Shown: one piece after another, positions 1 to 8,146 of the stretch
How the letters are laid out: each line of letters opens with the position of its first letter
Position numbering within the stretch: position 1 is the first letter of the stretch
NCBI GenBank assembly: GCA_958295865.1
Contig: CATQHF010000004.1
Location: forward strand, 664,180 to 728,179
Length of the DNA: 64,000 nucleotides
Direction of reading: 5' to 3'
Origin: an uncultured Dehalococcoidia bacterium
GTDB taxonomy: Bacteria; Chloroflexota; Dehalococcoidia; Lucifugimonadales; JADFKI01
Notes under the pieces: model-generated
What the model was told of the DNA's origin: nothing
Seen by the model: only the letters and a program-made list of their open reading frames with translations
The model's database searches: none
Made by a program: the position numbers and the translations under genes

Positions 1-136
1 TTTCCCCCTCAGCAACAAACCTGTTCTTCACCGGAGAAAACAACAATCCCATAATCTCACCACCCTAGTACCACTTACGCCTGGCGCGTATCGTAGTAAG
101 CAATCCCTCGCGTTCATCCCTGTTGCCACTCGCCAC
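1..136 (-). pseudogene. Truncated copy of the membrane-protein gene at 291-737
   Basis: Read on the minus strand from a GTG at 136, this copies the start of the neighbouring gene for about 23 codons, then reaches a TAG at a deletion junction near 66-67. Bases 1-66 match about 410-475 and bases 67-136 match about 668-737, so a 192-bp block covering the membrane segments has been lost. The homology also covers the upstream DNA: 153-210 matches 753-810. This shows a segmental tandem duplication followed by an internal deletion. The copy runs off the left edge of the window. Confidence 0.8.
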
Positions 137-211
137 AACACTCCCACTACTTTTTGCCTATCGACAAAGACGCCGTACCGTCATTTCGCCAAAAACCCCT
201 TTACATGTCCA

Positions 212-269
212 GCAATGGAGAGCGGGGCTTTCTTGTTCGAGCAATGGAGAGCGGGGCTTTCTTGTTCGA
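212..269. repeat. 29-bp perfect tandem duplication
   Basis: The same 29 bases occur twice back to back (212-240 and 241-269). They lie between the broken copy and the intact copy of the small membrane-protein gene, just past the intact gene's stop codon. No coding role is evident. Confidence 0.9.
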
Positions 270-290
270 GCGATGTAAAGCGCTAACGGT

Positions 291-737
291 TCATCGCCGG
301 TCATTCTTGCCGTTCAGCGTTGGGGGTGGCGTCACTTCCCCCTTGTCCACCATTTTCTGAATCTCAGGGTTGGAGGCAAGCCACGCTTCCAAGCGAGCGA
401 CTGCAATCTTCTCTCCCTCAGCAACAAACCTGTTCTTCACCGGAGAAAACAACAATCCCATAATCTCACCACCTTTCCCAATCAAATAGCGGCAACCGTC
501 AAAAACAACATCAATCAAGAATATGGTTGTAACTAATGCCCCAACTGCCACCGAGTTCACAGTAACAATAGCATCTAGGATACGCCGAGACAAGGAATCA
601 GCGAGATTAAAGTCAGTCATCATGTCAATGATGAGCCAACTACCTATAAGTAAGAAATAGAGAGCTAAGTACCACTTACGCCTAGCGCGTATCGTAGTAA
701 GCAATCCCTCGCGTTCATCCCTGTCGCCGCTCGCCAC
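291..737 (-). CDS. Small membrane protein of unknown function
   Basis: 148 residues from a GTG start with a G-rich stretch upstream. A charged N terminus (about 1-22) is followed by a hydrophobic segment at about 23-40, a second at about 58-78, and a cytoplasmic-looking charged tail ending in a Gly-Glu-Val-Thr-Pro-Pro-Pro run and a basic tip. I do not recognise a named family. The layout of two membrane segments, a charged tail and a terminal proline motif resembles the proteins at 19803-20285 and 24305-24694. Like them it has a damaged tandem copy next to it. A role in membrane sensing or signalling would be a guess. Confidence 0.6.
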   Translation of the reverse strand: MASGDRDEREGLLTTIRARRKWYLALYFLLIGSWLIIDMMTDFNLADSLSRRILDAIVTVNSVAVGALVTTIFLIDVVFDGCRYLIGKGGEIMGLLFSPVKNRFVAEGEKIAVARLEAWLASNPEIQKMVDKGEVTPPPTLNGKNDRR

Positions 738-752
738 AACACCCCCACTACT

Positions 753-810
753 TTGCCTATCTACAAAAATGCCGTACCGTCATTTTGGCAAAAAGCCCTT
801 GACATGTCTA
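753..810. repeat. Second copy of the duplicated upstream segment
   Basis: These bases match 153-210 with a few substitutions. They mark the outer end of the segmental duplication that produced the broken gene copy at 1-136. The segment lies between the small membrane-protein gene and the 3' end of ccmE and has no gene of its own. Confidence 0.75.
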
Positions 811-827
811 GGCGCTGGGCAATAACC

Positions 828-1271
828 CTAACTGCCCTGTTCCGTTGGATAGTCGGACTGGTCGTAAGCGTCTTCATCTTCGGCTTCGATGTACTTGGAA
901 GGGCACTTGACGAGCACATTCTGGCTGACGAATACGCCGTCGGAGCCGTAGCTGCCCTCAAGGATGATCTCGGAGTGCGGGTTGAAGAACAGATCGGGAA
1001 GCACGCCGTCGTAGCGCGCCGCTACGACTTCGCCTTCGTCTTCTTCGTCCGTGAGTATGAAATGGGCGAGCGTGGATGCTTCCGGCCGCTCGAACGAGTC
1101 GCCGATGAGCTTGCCGTTGACGCGCACGAGCTTGCCTTCGGGCGTAGGCCCAAGCGCGGTAAGCTCGCTGACGCTGTATGAGTACACGGTCGCGCTCTGG
1201 AACGCCATGAACGCGAAGTAGCCCAGCGCACCGAGCATGACAATGGCGGCGACGACAAGTTTCAAGTTCAT
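828..1271 (-). CDS. ccmE: Cytochrome c maturation heme chaperone CcmE, Cys-type
   Basis: 147 residues: a short N-terminal membrane anchor (about 3-22) followed by the OB-fold heme-carrying domain facing outside the membrane. CcmE binds heme covalently after CcmC delivers it and passes it to apocytochrome c. The heme-binding motif here is CPSKY (Cys123 to Tyr127), not the usual HxxxY of proteobacterial CcmE. This is the CxxxY variant known from archaea and some sulfate reducers (system I*). The acidic tail after the motif is typical. It is the last gene of a ccmC-ccmD-ccmE set on the minus strand; no ccmA, ccmB, ccmF or ccmH is in the window. Confidence 0.93.
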   Translation of the reverse strand: MNLKLVVAAIVMLGALGYFAFMAFQSATVYSYSVSELTALGPTPEGKLVRVNGKLIGDSFERPEASTLAHFILTDEEDEGEVVAARYDGVLPDLFFNPHSEIILEGSYGSDGVFVSQNVLVKCPSKYIEAEDEDAYDQSDYPTEQGS

Positions 1272-1304
1272 ATATGGAACCCTATCGGAGCAGTCTATTC
1301 ACGC

Positions 1305-1640
1305 TCATCGAGCGTCCGTATCGTCATCCATTTTAGCATCCAGGGCGCGCTTCAGGATGTCGATTTCGCGCTGCATCTCGCGCTGTCTGCGAGACATCAT
1401 GAACACATAGCCGAAGAATGCCGCCCAGGTGATGGCATAGACGGCGAATAGCCAGGGCAGTTCCGCCTCGCCGCGCCGTTGCTGCGCCGGCGCGTCCGCA
1501 GCCGTATCGGTGGCAACAGGCGCAGGCGCGCTATCGTATGCGCTCGCCGCCCCTTCGGGCATAGCCACTCCTGCCGCAAGCGCGAGCAGAAGCGCGACCA
1601 TCACTGTTACGACCGTTCGCCGTATTTGTTTCCCAAACAT
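1305..1640 (-). CDS. ccmD: CcmD-like small membrane protein
   Basis: 111 residues from the ATG at 1640. A hydrophobic, signal-like segment (about 9-30) is followed by an Ala/Pro-rich linker, one strong membrane helix at about 62-82, and a basic coiled segment containing RRQREMQREI and an acidic end. A single helix followed by a basic coil is what CcmD looks like (the small protein that helps holo-CcmE leave CcmABC). Position between ccmC and ccmE supports this. It is longer than typical CcmD because of the extra N-terminal half. A longer frame upstream overlaps ccmC and is not believed. Confidence 0.7.
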   Translation of the reverse strand: MFGKQIRRTVVTVMVALLLALAAGVAMPEGAASAYDSAPAPVATDTAADAPAQQRRGEAELPWLFAVYAITWAAFFGYVFMMSRRQREMQREIDILKRALDAKMDDDTDAR

Positions 1641-1672
1641 TCGCACGCGCGAACTCCCAATCCGAAAACTGA

Positions 1673-2359
1673 TTACTGAATGCTGAACGCTTGATGCAGT
1701 CGGTCTAGCGCCGATTCGCTGCGCCGCAGCGCGAAGCGCTCCATCAGCAGGTATGCGTAGAATACCGTGAAGGTTAATACGGAGACCAGCAGCGTCATGT
1801 AGATTTTGGTGGAGCCGATGGCGTCGCGGTCGCTTGCGACAGGTCCGATATTCAGCTCCGGGTGGGCGGAACTCCACCAGACGGTCGCCATGTAGATGAT
1901 GGGCGCGTCGATTGCGCCAAACAGCGCGACCACGGACGCCACGCGCGTACCCTGCGATCCCTTCGGAGAGTATGCGCGCACCATCAGATAGCCCACATAG
2001 ATGAACCACAGCACCAGCGTCGTCGTCAGCTTGGCGTCCCAAGTCCACCACCAGCCCAAATCCCCCCGCGCCCAGATGACGCCCGTAACCAGGATGAGAC
2101 TCGCGAATACGACCCCCAACTCCGCCGCGCTATATGCGAGGTTGTCCCACCACTCGCTCCCGGTTATCAGGTGTACGATGCTGCCCACTGCGACCACTAC
2201 GATGGAAATCATGCCCAGCCAGCCGAGCGGAACATGGAAGTAAAAGATGCGCTGGGATACACCGAGGTTAACCTCAGTCGGCACCCAGAGGAAGACCATG
2301 AACAGCGTTGCCAGCATGAGCGCGGCGCTGGCGATAAGCAACCCGTTGCGTATCAGCAT
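1673..2359 (-). CDS. ccmC: Heme exporter / heme handling protein CcmC
   Basis: 228 residues with six predicted membrane segments, the usual CcmC length and topology. The periplasmic tryptophan-rich heme-handling motif is clear (GWWWTWDAK, about 102-110), and conserved histidines lie in flanking loops (for example His42 in a YFHVP context). CcmC loads heme onto CcmE at the outer face of the membrane. The gene starts the ccmC-ccmD-ccmE run. No strong ribosome binding site is visible before the ATG at 2359. Confidence 0.93.
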   Translation of the reverse strand: MLIRNGLLIASAALMLATLFMVFLWVPTEVNLGVSQRIFYFHVPLGWLGMISIVVVAVGSIVHLITGSEWWDNLAYSAAELGVVFASLILVTGVIWARGDLGWWWTWDAKLTTTLVLWFIYVGYLMVRAYSPKGSQGTRVASVVALFGAIDAPIIYMATVWWSSAHPELNIGPVASDRDAIGSTKIYMTLLVSVLTFTVFYAYLLMERFALRRSESALDRLHQAFSIQ

Positions 2360-2475
2360 GTCGGCGCTGAAATGTCAATCAGTTTCATATGTGTAATATA
2401 TCACAAACTCGCCGCATTTGTGAATTGCCAATTTCAGGTATCTAGGAACTTTCAATTGTCAGGGCATCGTTCTAA

Positions 2476-2628
2476 CTGTCATTCCGAGCAATTTCCCCTA
2501 TCATTCCGAGCGCCTACCCCTGTCAACCTGATCAATTTCCCCTGTCATTCCGAGCGCCTACCCTTGTCAATCTGCTCAATTTTCCTTGTCATTTTGAGCG
2601 CCTTTCCCTGTCATTTCGAGCGTAGCGA
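2476..2628. repeat. Degenerate tandem array of 22/44-bp units
   Basis: Between ccmC and the zinc-ribbon gene, the core 'gtcattccgagcg' recurs about every 22 or 44 bases with slowly drifting spacer text (gcctaccc, gtcaacctgatcaattt). Five cores can be read. The spacers are not unique and the units are not palindromic like CRISPR repeats. The core is related to the dispersed 'tcattccgaacgcagtgagg' repeats at 24972, 27614 and 28878. Nothing coding is seen in 2360-2847. Confidence 0.75.
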
Positions 2629-2633
2629 GAAAT

Positions 2634-2700
2634 CTAAAATCCTTGCCAGCGACACGCTTGATATGGCAAGGATTTTAGACCCCTCACCCCGTTCGGGGTG
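2634..2700. repeat. Paired inverted repeats, possible bidirectional hairpins
   Basis: A perfect 15-bp inverted repeat (2634-2648 and 2664-2678) surrounds a 15-base loop. It is followed by a short CACCCC/GGGGTG hairpin (2685-2700). A diverged version of the second part with the same downstream text (acaattgaaagaccctg) occurs near 25031-25110, so this is a dispersed element. No T-tract follows, so an intrinsic terminator is not well supported. Confidence 0.7.
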
Positions 2701-2847
2701 ACAATTGAAAGACCCTGTTCAGGTATCGCGGCAGATGCCATGGACGGAAAAGATAACGGACAGCCTCGATGAAGCAAGCTTTATGGCTGCCCCCTACGGG
2801 TCGTTCATGCCGCAGGTGGGGGAACGGGCACGATTTCGAGGTGGGAA

Positions 2848-2991
2848 TTAGGCAGATTTGCCGATGCGGAAGACGGAGGCGTCGCAGACCGTGCATTTGC
2901 CTCGTGTCGCGGGGCGACCATTCTTGAGCGTCACTTCTTCAGGGTCTTTGACTTCACGGGATGCGCGGCACTTGAGGCAGTATGCTTCCAT
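2848..2991 (-). CDS. Small zinc-ribbon protein (DUF5679-like)
   Basis: 47 residues from the ATG at 2991, preceded by GGAGG at good spacing. Two CxxC knuckles (CLKC at 5-8 and CTVC at 33-36) bracket a KNGRPATRG segment, and the protein ends FRIGK. This pattern matches the very short DUF5679 proteins common in Chloroflexota and Actinobacteria, thought to bind zinc and resemble topoisomerase C-terminal ribbons. The function is unknown; nucleic acid or protein binding is an inference. It stands alone, facing away from mfd. Confidence 0.85.
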   Translation of the reverse strand: MEAYCLKCRASREVKDPEEVTLKNGRPATRGKCTVCDASVFRIGKSA

Positions 2992-3209
2992 CAAACATCC
3001 TCCATGTTTTTGTACGGGTTGGCGGGGCGTATGGAATGATGGGCGGGTGAATAGGCAAAATTATATCAGTGTCAATACGGTTTTTGAACATGTTTTTAAT
3101 ACTCTACCAAAGTTTTTTGCGGCGGTTGTGGTGATACAATAGTTGCAGGCTTGCCCGACCGCGTGGATGTTGGGGAAGCCTTTGTGTGCGTTGAACGGAA
3201 CGGGAGCTA

Positions 3210-3293
3210 GGTTGTGTTCACCCTGTCATTCCCGCGAAAACGGGAATCCGGCGTTCCCCAATGCTTCCATTGGGCGGAAATGTCCACAGAACC
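3210..3293. mobile_element. MITE family A, 84-bp copy with TA flanks
   Basis: Imperfect terminal inverted repeats (GGTTGTGTTCACC on the left; the right end reads GGTTCTGTGGACATTT on the other strand) are flanked on both sides by TA. Inside is the hairpin 'cattcccgcgaaaacgggaat'. The 175-bp copy at 24027-24201 has the same ends and flanks. TA flanks and short terminal repeats suggest a non-autonomous element moved by an IS630/Tc1-type transposase; none is in the window. It lies just upstream of mfd. Confidence 0.75.
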
Positions 3294-3335
3294 TAACAGG
3301 GTAGGAATAGACAGAATTCGATAGGAAGGGATTTT

Positions 3336-6300
3336 ATGACGATTGGGGTTTTGCGGGGGTTGATGGATGAAGTGGCAGAGTATCGCGGGCTGCGAACTGC
3401 GCTGCGTGGAAACGCGAACGGGCTGAGCGTGGAACTGCCGTCGAAGGCTGCGCCGTTCACGCTTGCGGCGCTGCGGCGGGACTTGGATGCGCCAACGCTG
3501 CTGGTTGCGCCGCGCCCTGAGGATGCGCGCAGACTGCATGAGCAGCTTGTCGCATGGTGCGGCGATGATGACGGGCTGCTGCATTTTCCGGAGTCCGAGA
3601 TTCTGCCCTTCGAGCGCCTGGATTCCGACATGGAGACGGTGCATCAGCGCGTCAGGGTGCTTGCCGCGCTTGCAGCCGACGGCGCTAACATCGACGGACA
3701 GGATGCAAGGGACATTTCCCCCCATCCTAGCCTCTCTCCGCAGGACAAAGGGACGATTGAGAAGCGGAGCGCGCCGATGGTGGTCGCCTCGGCGGGGGCG
3801 CTGATGCAGCGGACGCTGGCGCGCAAAACGATGGTGGACGGCAGCCATACATTGCGGCGTGGCGAGCAGATTGAGCTTGGGGAACTGCTTGATATTTGGC
3901 GGCGGCTTGGCTATCGCTTCGAGTCGGCGGTGTACGCGCCGGGCGTAGTCAGCAGACGCGGGGGTATCGTGGACATATTCCCGGTCGCCGCCGATATGCC
4001 CTCGCGCATCGAGCTTTGGGGCAGCGAAATCGACAGCATCCGCATGTTCGACCCGACTACGCAGCGCTCCGGCGAGGTGGTGGAGTCGGTGCGCGTTACT
4101 CCCGCGCATGAGATTCTGCCCGCCCTGACGCCTTATGACGACCTAGAGCGGCTGACCGCGTTCATCGATATGGGCAACTGCGCCCCCAAGTTTCAAGAGC
4201 GCATCCGCGAGGAGCTGGATCTGCTGATGGAAGGGCAGGAGGTCGAGGAACAAGGCTTCTATGCGGGCTTCTTCAATCGCGGCGGACTTGCCGACTACTT
4301 CGCGGACGGCGGCATACTCATTGCGTACAAGCCCGATGAGATTGCGGATGCCGCCTGGGAGATGGAGGAACGGGGTCATCAGCTGCGCGAGACGAAAGAG
4401 GCGCGGGGCGAACTGCCGCGCAATTTTCCGTCGTCATATCTGGCATGGAGCAAGGTCGAGACGCAGTTTGAGCGCTTTTCGCGGAGGATGGACTTGCGAG
4501 TGAGTTCGCCGGTCGTGTCGCCTTGGGACGATGATTTTGCGCCGCCTCAATCCCCCTTTGGTGTCCCCTTGGAAGGGAAGGACACGCGAAAATCCTCCAT
4601 CGAGAAGGAAAGAGTTGGCGTCGTGCTGCCGTTTTTAGGGGCGACGAGCTACTTTGGCAATCTGGACAGGTTCGTCGATGATGTCTGGGAGCTGTCGGCT
4701 GAGGACGACGCGACCGTGGTTGCGGTGAGCAGCCATGCGCGGCGGCTGTCCGAGATTTTCGCGGGCGCGGGCGTTGACGCCTCCCTGTCGGACAACATGG
4801 ATAGCCTGCCCGCCGCCGGCAGCGTAACGCTGCTGCAATCGGCGGCGGGCGGCTTGAGCGACGGCTTCGTGCTGCCGCTCGGCGACAGGCGGCTGGTGGT
4901 GTTCAGCGACATGGAGATATTCGGCGTCGCCAAGCAGCGGCGCACGCGCAGGCGGTCGGTGAAGGCGGCGCGCGATGAGTTCCTGTCCGAGCTGTCCCCA
5001 GGCGACTATGTCGTGCATGTGGAGCACGGCATCGGCAGATTCGCTGGCACGGTGCGGGGCGTCAAGCCCGACGACGGCGACGATGACCGCGAATATCTAT
5101 CCATCGAGTACGCGAACGACGATAAGCTATATGTGCCGCTGGAACATCTCGACCGCGTTACTCCGTACATCGCGCCGATGGACAGGCCGCCGAGCCTGAC
5201 GCGACTGGGGACGCAGGAATGGCGGCGCGCCAAGCAGCGCGCCGAGCGCTCCACCCGCGAGATGGCGTCCGAACTGCTCGCGCTCTACGCGGCGCGCGAA
5301 CTGGCAAAAGGCTATTCTTTCGTGCCGGATGCTCACTGGCAGGCGGAACTGGAAGAATCGTTCCCGTTCGAGGAGACGCCCGACCAGCGCGACACCATCG
5401 CGGAAGTGAAAGCCGATATGGAGTCGTCCAAGCCCATGGACAGGCTGGTATGCGGCGATGTGGGCTACGGCAAGACCGAGATTGCGCTGCGCGCGGCGTT
5501 CAAGGCGGTGATGGACGGCAAGCAAGTCGCCGTGCTGGTGCCCACGACGGTGCTGGCTCAGCAGCACTACGCCACCTTCTCGCAGCGCTTGAGCGCGTTC
5601 CCCACGCGGGTGGAAGTGCTCAGCCGCTTCCGCACCGCGCAGGAACAGCGCAGCGTGGTTGAACGGCTTGGCGAGGGGCAGGTGGACATCTGCATCGGCA
5701 CGCACCGGCTCATACAGAACGATGTGCGCTTCAAAGAGCTTGGGCTGGTCATCGTGGACGAAGAGCAGCGGTTCGGCGTGGCGCACAAGGAACGCCTGAA
5801 GCGGATGCGCGCGGAGGTGGATGTGCTGACCCTGACGGCAACGCCGATTCCGCGCAGCCTGCACATGGCGCTCGCCGGGGTGCGCGACATGAGCACGATG
5901 GAGACGCCGCCCGAAGAACGCCTGCCCGTCAAGACCTATGTGTCCGAGTTCAGCGACGCGCTCATCCGCGAGGCGATACTGCGAGAGATCGACCGTCAGG
6001 GGCAGGTCTATTTCTTGCACAACCGCGTGTATAACATAGATTACATGTCGCGCTACTTGGCGCGCCTCGTGCCGGAGGCGCGAATGGGCGTGGCGCACGG
6101 GCAGATGCCGGAGGGCGAGCTGGAAGAGGTGATGGTAGATTTCGCGGACGGCAATATGGATGTGCTGGTATGCACGACCATCATCGAGTCGGGGCTGGAT
6201 ATTCCGAATGTGAACACCCTCATCATCAACCGCGCGGACACGCTGGGGCTGTCGCAGCTCTACCAGCTTCGCGGGCGCGTGGGACGCAGCGCGCGGCGGG

Positions 6301-7142
6301 CGTACTGCTACCTGCTGGTGCCGCCCTCCGCTAGCCTGACCGAGCCTGCCGAGAAGCGGCTGCGCGCGATGCTGGACGCTTCCGAGCTGGGCGCGGGCTT
6401 CCGCATTGCGATGAAGGACTTGGAGATACGCGGCGCGGGCAACATCCTGGGCGCGGAACAGAGCGGCAATATCCACGCCGTCGGGTTCGACCTCTACACG
6501 CGCCTGCTGTCTAACGCGGTCGAGGAACTGCGCGCGCGGGCGCAGCACAACGACGCCGGCGTGTTGCCTGCCGCGTCCGCCGCGCCGATTGACGGCAGCG
6601 TAGCATCAGACGAGGCGATGGCGACGGAAGCGCCGGAGCCGACAATTGATATTGGGATACCGGCGAGCATACCGGAAGACTACATCGCGGACTTGCCCGC
6701 GCGCCTGCGAATGTACCAGCGAATCGTGATGCTGGACGCGCCCTCACCCATAGCGGGAGATAAAGAAAATGAAGGGGATGCGGTCAAGTCGAGGATAGGC
6801 GAGATTGAGGATGAGTTGCGCGACAGGTTCGGGCCATTGCCATGGCAGGCGGCTAACCTGCTGTATGTTACGCGGCTGCGCCTGTACGCCAAGCAGACGG
6901 GGTTAGAGTCCGTGCGGCGAGAACGCGAGCGCGTGGTGCTGCGCTTCGGCGGCGATATTGGCGGCGCGCGGCGGGCGATGCAGCGCGTTCTGGGCAGGCG
7001 CGCGGAGATTGGCAACACCCAAATTCGGCTGCCGATGGACGCGCTTGGCGCTGATTGGGAAGCCCCGCTAGAACGCGCGCTGAGCACCCTTGCAGAGTTC
7101 ACGCAAAAGATGGTCGCCGCGCAGAACGGTTCACATAGATAA
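3336..7142 (+). CDS. mfd: Transcription-repair coupling factor Mfd
   Basis: 1268 residues. Mfd removes RNA polymerase stalled at DNA lesions and recruits UvrA. The order seen is: UvrB-like N-terminal modules, the RNA-polymerase-interacting domain (about 545-620, with GDYVVHVEHGIGRF), an SF2 translocase with Walker A GDVGYGKT (about residue 706) and DEEQ (about 806), the second helicase lobe ending in QLRGRVGR, then the TRCF C-terminal domain. It is about 100 residues longer than usual. Extra segments sit at about 114-146, 404-425 and near 1085-1105 and 1130-1147. The first is encoded by a reverse-oriented relic of the family C repeat core. The start is ATG at 3336, after 'aggaaggga'. Confidence 0.97.
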   Translation: MTIGVLRGLMDEVAEYRGLRTALRGNANGLSVELPSKAAPFTLAALRRDLDAPTLLVAPRPEDARRLHEQLVAWCGDDDGLLHFPESEILPFERLDSDMETVHQRVRVLAALAADGANIDGQDARDISPHPSLSPQDKGTIEKRSAPMVVASAGALMQRTLARKTMVDGSHTLRRGEQIELGELLDIWRRLGYRFESAVYAPGVVSRRGGIVDIFPVAADMPSRIELWGSEIDSIRMFDPTTQRSGEVVESVRVTPAHEILPALTPYDDLERLTAFIDMGNCAPKFQERIREELDLLMEGQEVEEQGFYAGFFNRGGLADYFADGGILIAYKPDEIADAAWEMEERGHQLRETKEARGELPRNFPSSYLAWSKVETQFERFSRRMDLRVSSPVVSPWDDDFAPPQSPFGVPLEGKDTRKSSIEKERVGVVLPFLGATSYFGNLDRFVDDVWELSAEDDATVVAVSSHARRLSEIFAGAGVDASLSDNMDSLPAAGSVTLLQSAAGGLSDGFVLPLGDRRLVVFSDMEIFGVAKQRRTRRRSVKAARDEFLSELSPGDYVVHVEHGIGRFAGTVRGVKPDDGDDDREYLSIEYANDDKLYVPLEHLDRVTPYIAPMDRPPSLTRLGTQEWRRAKQRAERSTREMASELLALYAARELAKGYSFVPDAHWQAELEESFPFEETPDQRDTIAEVKADMESSKPMDRLVCGDVGYGKTEIALRAAFKAVMDGKQVAVLVPTTVLAQQHYATFSQRLSAFPTRVEVLSRFRTAQEQRSVVERLGEGQVDICIGTHRLIQNDVRFKELGLVIVDEEQRFGVAHKERLKRMRAEVDVLTLTATPIPRSLHMALAGVRDMSTMETPPEERLPVKTYVSEFSDALIREAILREIDRQGQVYFLHNRVYNIDYMSRYLARLVPEARMGVAHGQMPEGELEEVMVDFADGNMDVLVCTTIIESGLDIPNVNTLIINRADTLGLSQLYQLRGRVGRSARRAYCYLLVPPSASLTEPAEKRLRAMLDASELGAGFRIAMKDLEIRGAGNILGAEQSGNIHAVGFDLYTRLLSNAVEELRARAQHNDAGVLPAASAAPIDGSVASDEAMATEAPEPTIDIGIPASIPEDYIADLPARLRMYQRIVMLDAPSPIAGDKENEGDAVKSRIGEIEDELRDRFGPLPWQAANLLYVTRLRLYAKQTGLESVRRERERVVLRFGGDIGGARRAMQRVLGRRAEIGNTQIRLPMDALGADWEAPLERALSTLAEFTQKMVAAQNGSHR

Positions 7143-7171
7143 AGAGGATGGACAGGACGGATTGGGCGGCG

Positions 7172-7576
7172 CTATCTGCTCTCCAGCTCTTTGAGCAGGC
7201 TGTCTAGTCCTTCTGCCACATTATAGGCTGACCGCCGGGCTAGTATGAAGAGTTCGTGCAGATACTCGTAGTCGTTTGACAGGCTGGGGGCCCATATTGA
7301 ACCCTGCTTAGATGAAGAAGCCTTCGTCTCCATTACTTTCCCGTCTTGGTTCAGCAAGGATAGCTCGATGAGATACTCCTGCTGGCTTATATCATCTTCG
7401 AACCGCAGGACGCTTTGTCTTATCGAAACGACATACCGCTTGAAGCCCGCCAGAAATTCGCCGTCATTCACGGTGGGCTTCCATGACACTTTGCCTTCTC
7501 CGGTCTTTCGGAGAAGTGCGCCTACCAGATGAGACAGCTTTTCATCGATCACGCTTTTTTCATCGACCATTGTCAT
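7172..7576 (-). CDS. Hypothetical protein
   Basis: 134 residues, soluble, mixed alpha/beta in appearance, with a beta-rich middle (FKRYVVSIRQSVLRF, then EYLIELSLLNQDGKV) and a helical C terminus. I do not recognise a family. Its start overlaps the stop of the upstream gene (7573-8139) by four bases (ATGA), so the two are co-translated and probably work together. The codon pattern is less GC-biased than mfd, consistent with accessory genes. Confidence 0.7.
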   Translation of the reverse strand: MTMVDEKSVIDEKLSHLVGALLRKTGEGKVSWKPTVNDGEFLAGFKRYVVSIRQSVLRFEDDISQQEYLIELSLLNQDGKVMETKASSSKQGSIWAPSLSNDYEYLHELFILARRSAYNVAEGLDSLLKELESR

Positions 7577-8139
7577 AGTTGCTGCCCTCCTGCATCTGAC
7601 ACGCCGGACATCCGATTTTCAAGCCACACTCGTATCTCATCCAACGATTGCTGTATGTCCACGAGTTCGTTGTTAAGAGCGGCAGAGGAAATCGGATTGC
7701 CTTTGTCAAGGGCGTTGTTCACATTCTTTTCCATTTCTTGCAAGCGTATTATAGCAACATTCAATATACCGTGCGCTTCCTCCGGCAAGCGCGACCGCGC
7801 TTCAGTGAGCAGGCGACGCAAAGAAATGTACCTGTCAATCGCCCTTGTCCACTCGTCGTTTCGATGGAGTTCTCTTATGAGCTCCATCTGAACGGTGATT
7901 TGCGACAGATCAGACACCGATGTCACATGCAATACGGCTTCGCGCGCCTCGGTTGCCGCGCGTTCCGCGCTTTCCGCCGCGGAGCGAGTCTTTCTAATTT
8001 GCCATAAGGCAAAGGCAAAGCCTAATGACGACACAATCAACCCTAACATGCCCACCACAAAGCTTGCGATGTCCATGTTATCTATGCGCTCGGAGAGCAA
8101 TGGGCTTGTTTGCGTCCGTTGCTTGATACCGTCATTCAC
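7573..8139 (-). CDS. Membrane-anchored coiled-coil protein of unknown function
   Basis: 188 residues. One membrane helix (about 24-46, in a text such as VVGMLGLIVSSLGFAFALWQ) is followed by a basic RKTR stop-transfer and a long helical, coiled-coil-like cytoplasmic part. This layout is common in anchored partners of accessory or defence-type genes, but I see no catalytic motif. The ATG at 8139 has an AGGTG upstream; an internal ATG at 8076 lacks one. It overlaps the next gene by ATGA, making a two-gene unit. Confidence 0.7.
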   Translation of the reverse strand: MNDGIKQRTQTSPLLSERIDNMDIASFVVGMLGLIVSSLGFAFALWQIRKTRSAAESAERAATEAREAVLHVTSVSDLSQITVQMELIRELHRNDEWTRAIDRYISLRRLLTEARSRLPEEAHGILNVAIIRLQEMEKNVNNALDKGNPISSAALNNELVDIQQSLDEIRVWLENRMSGVSDAGGQQL

Positions 8140-8146
8140 CTACCGC

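Noticed and set aside
1640..2051. Upstream extension of the CcmD-like frame to 2051
   Set aside because: The extension is antisense-frame text overlapping ccmC; the ATG at 1640 gives a sensible membrane protein.
2476..2628. CRISPR array
   Set aside because: Repeat units drift, spacers are themselves similar, unit length alternates between 22 and 44, and no cas gene is near.
2858..3142. 94-residue plus-strand frame
   Set aside because: It overlaps the zinc-ribbon gene on the other strand, which has clear CxxC pairs and a ribosome binding site.
5127..6548. 473-residue open frame antisense to mfd
   Set aside because: It mirrors the helicase domain of Mfd and has the His/Arg/Leu-rich composition of a shadow frame.
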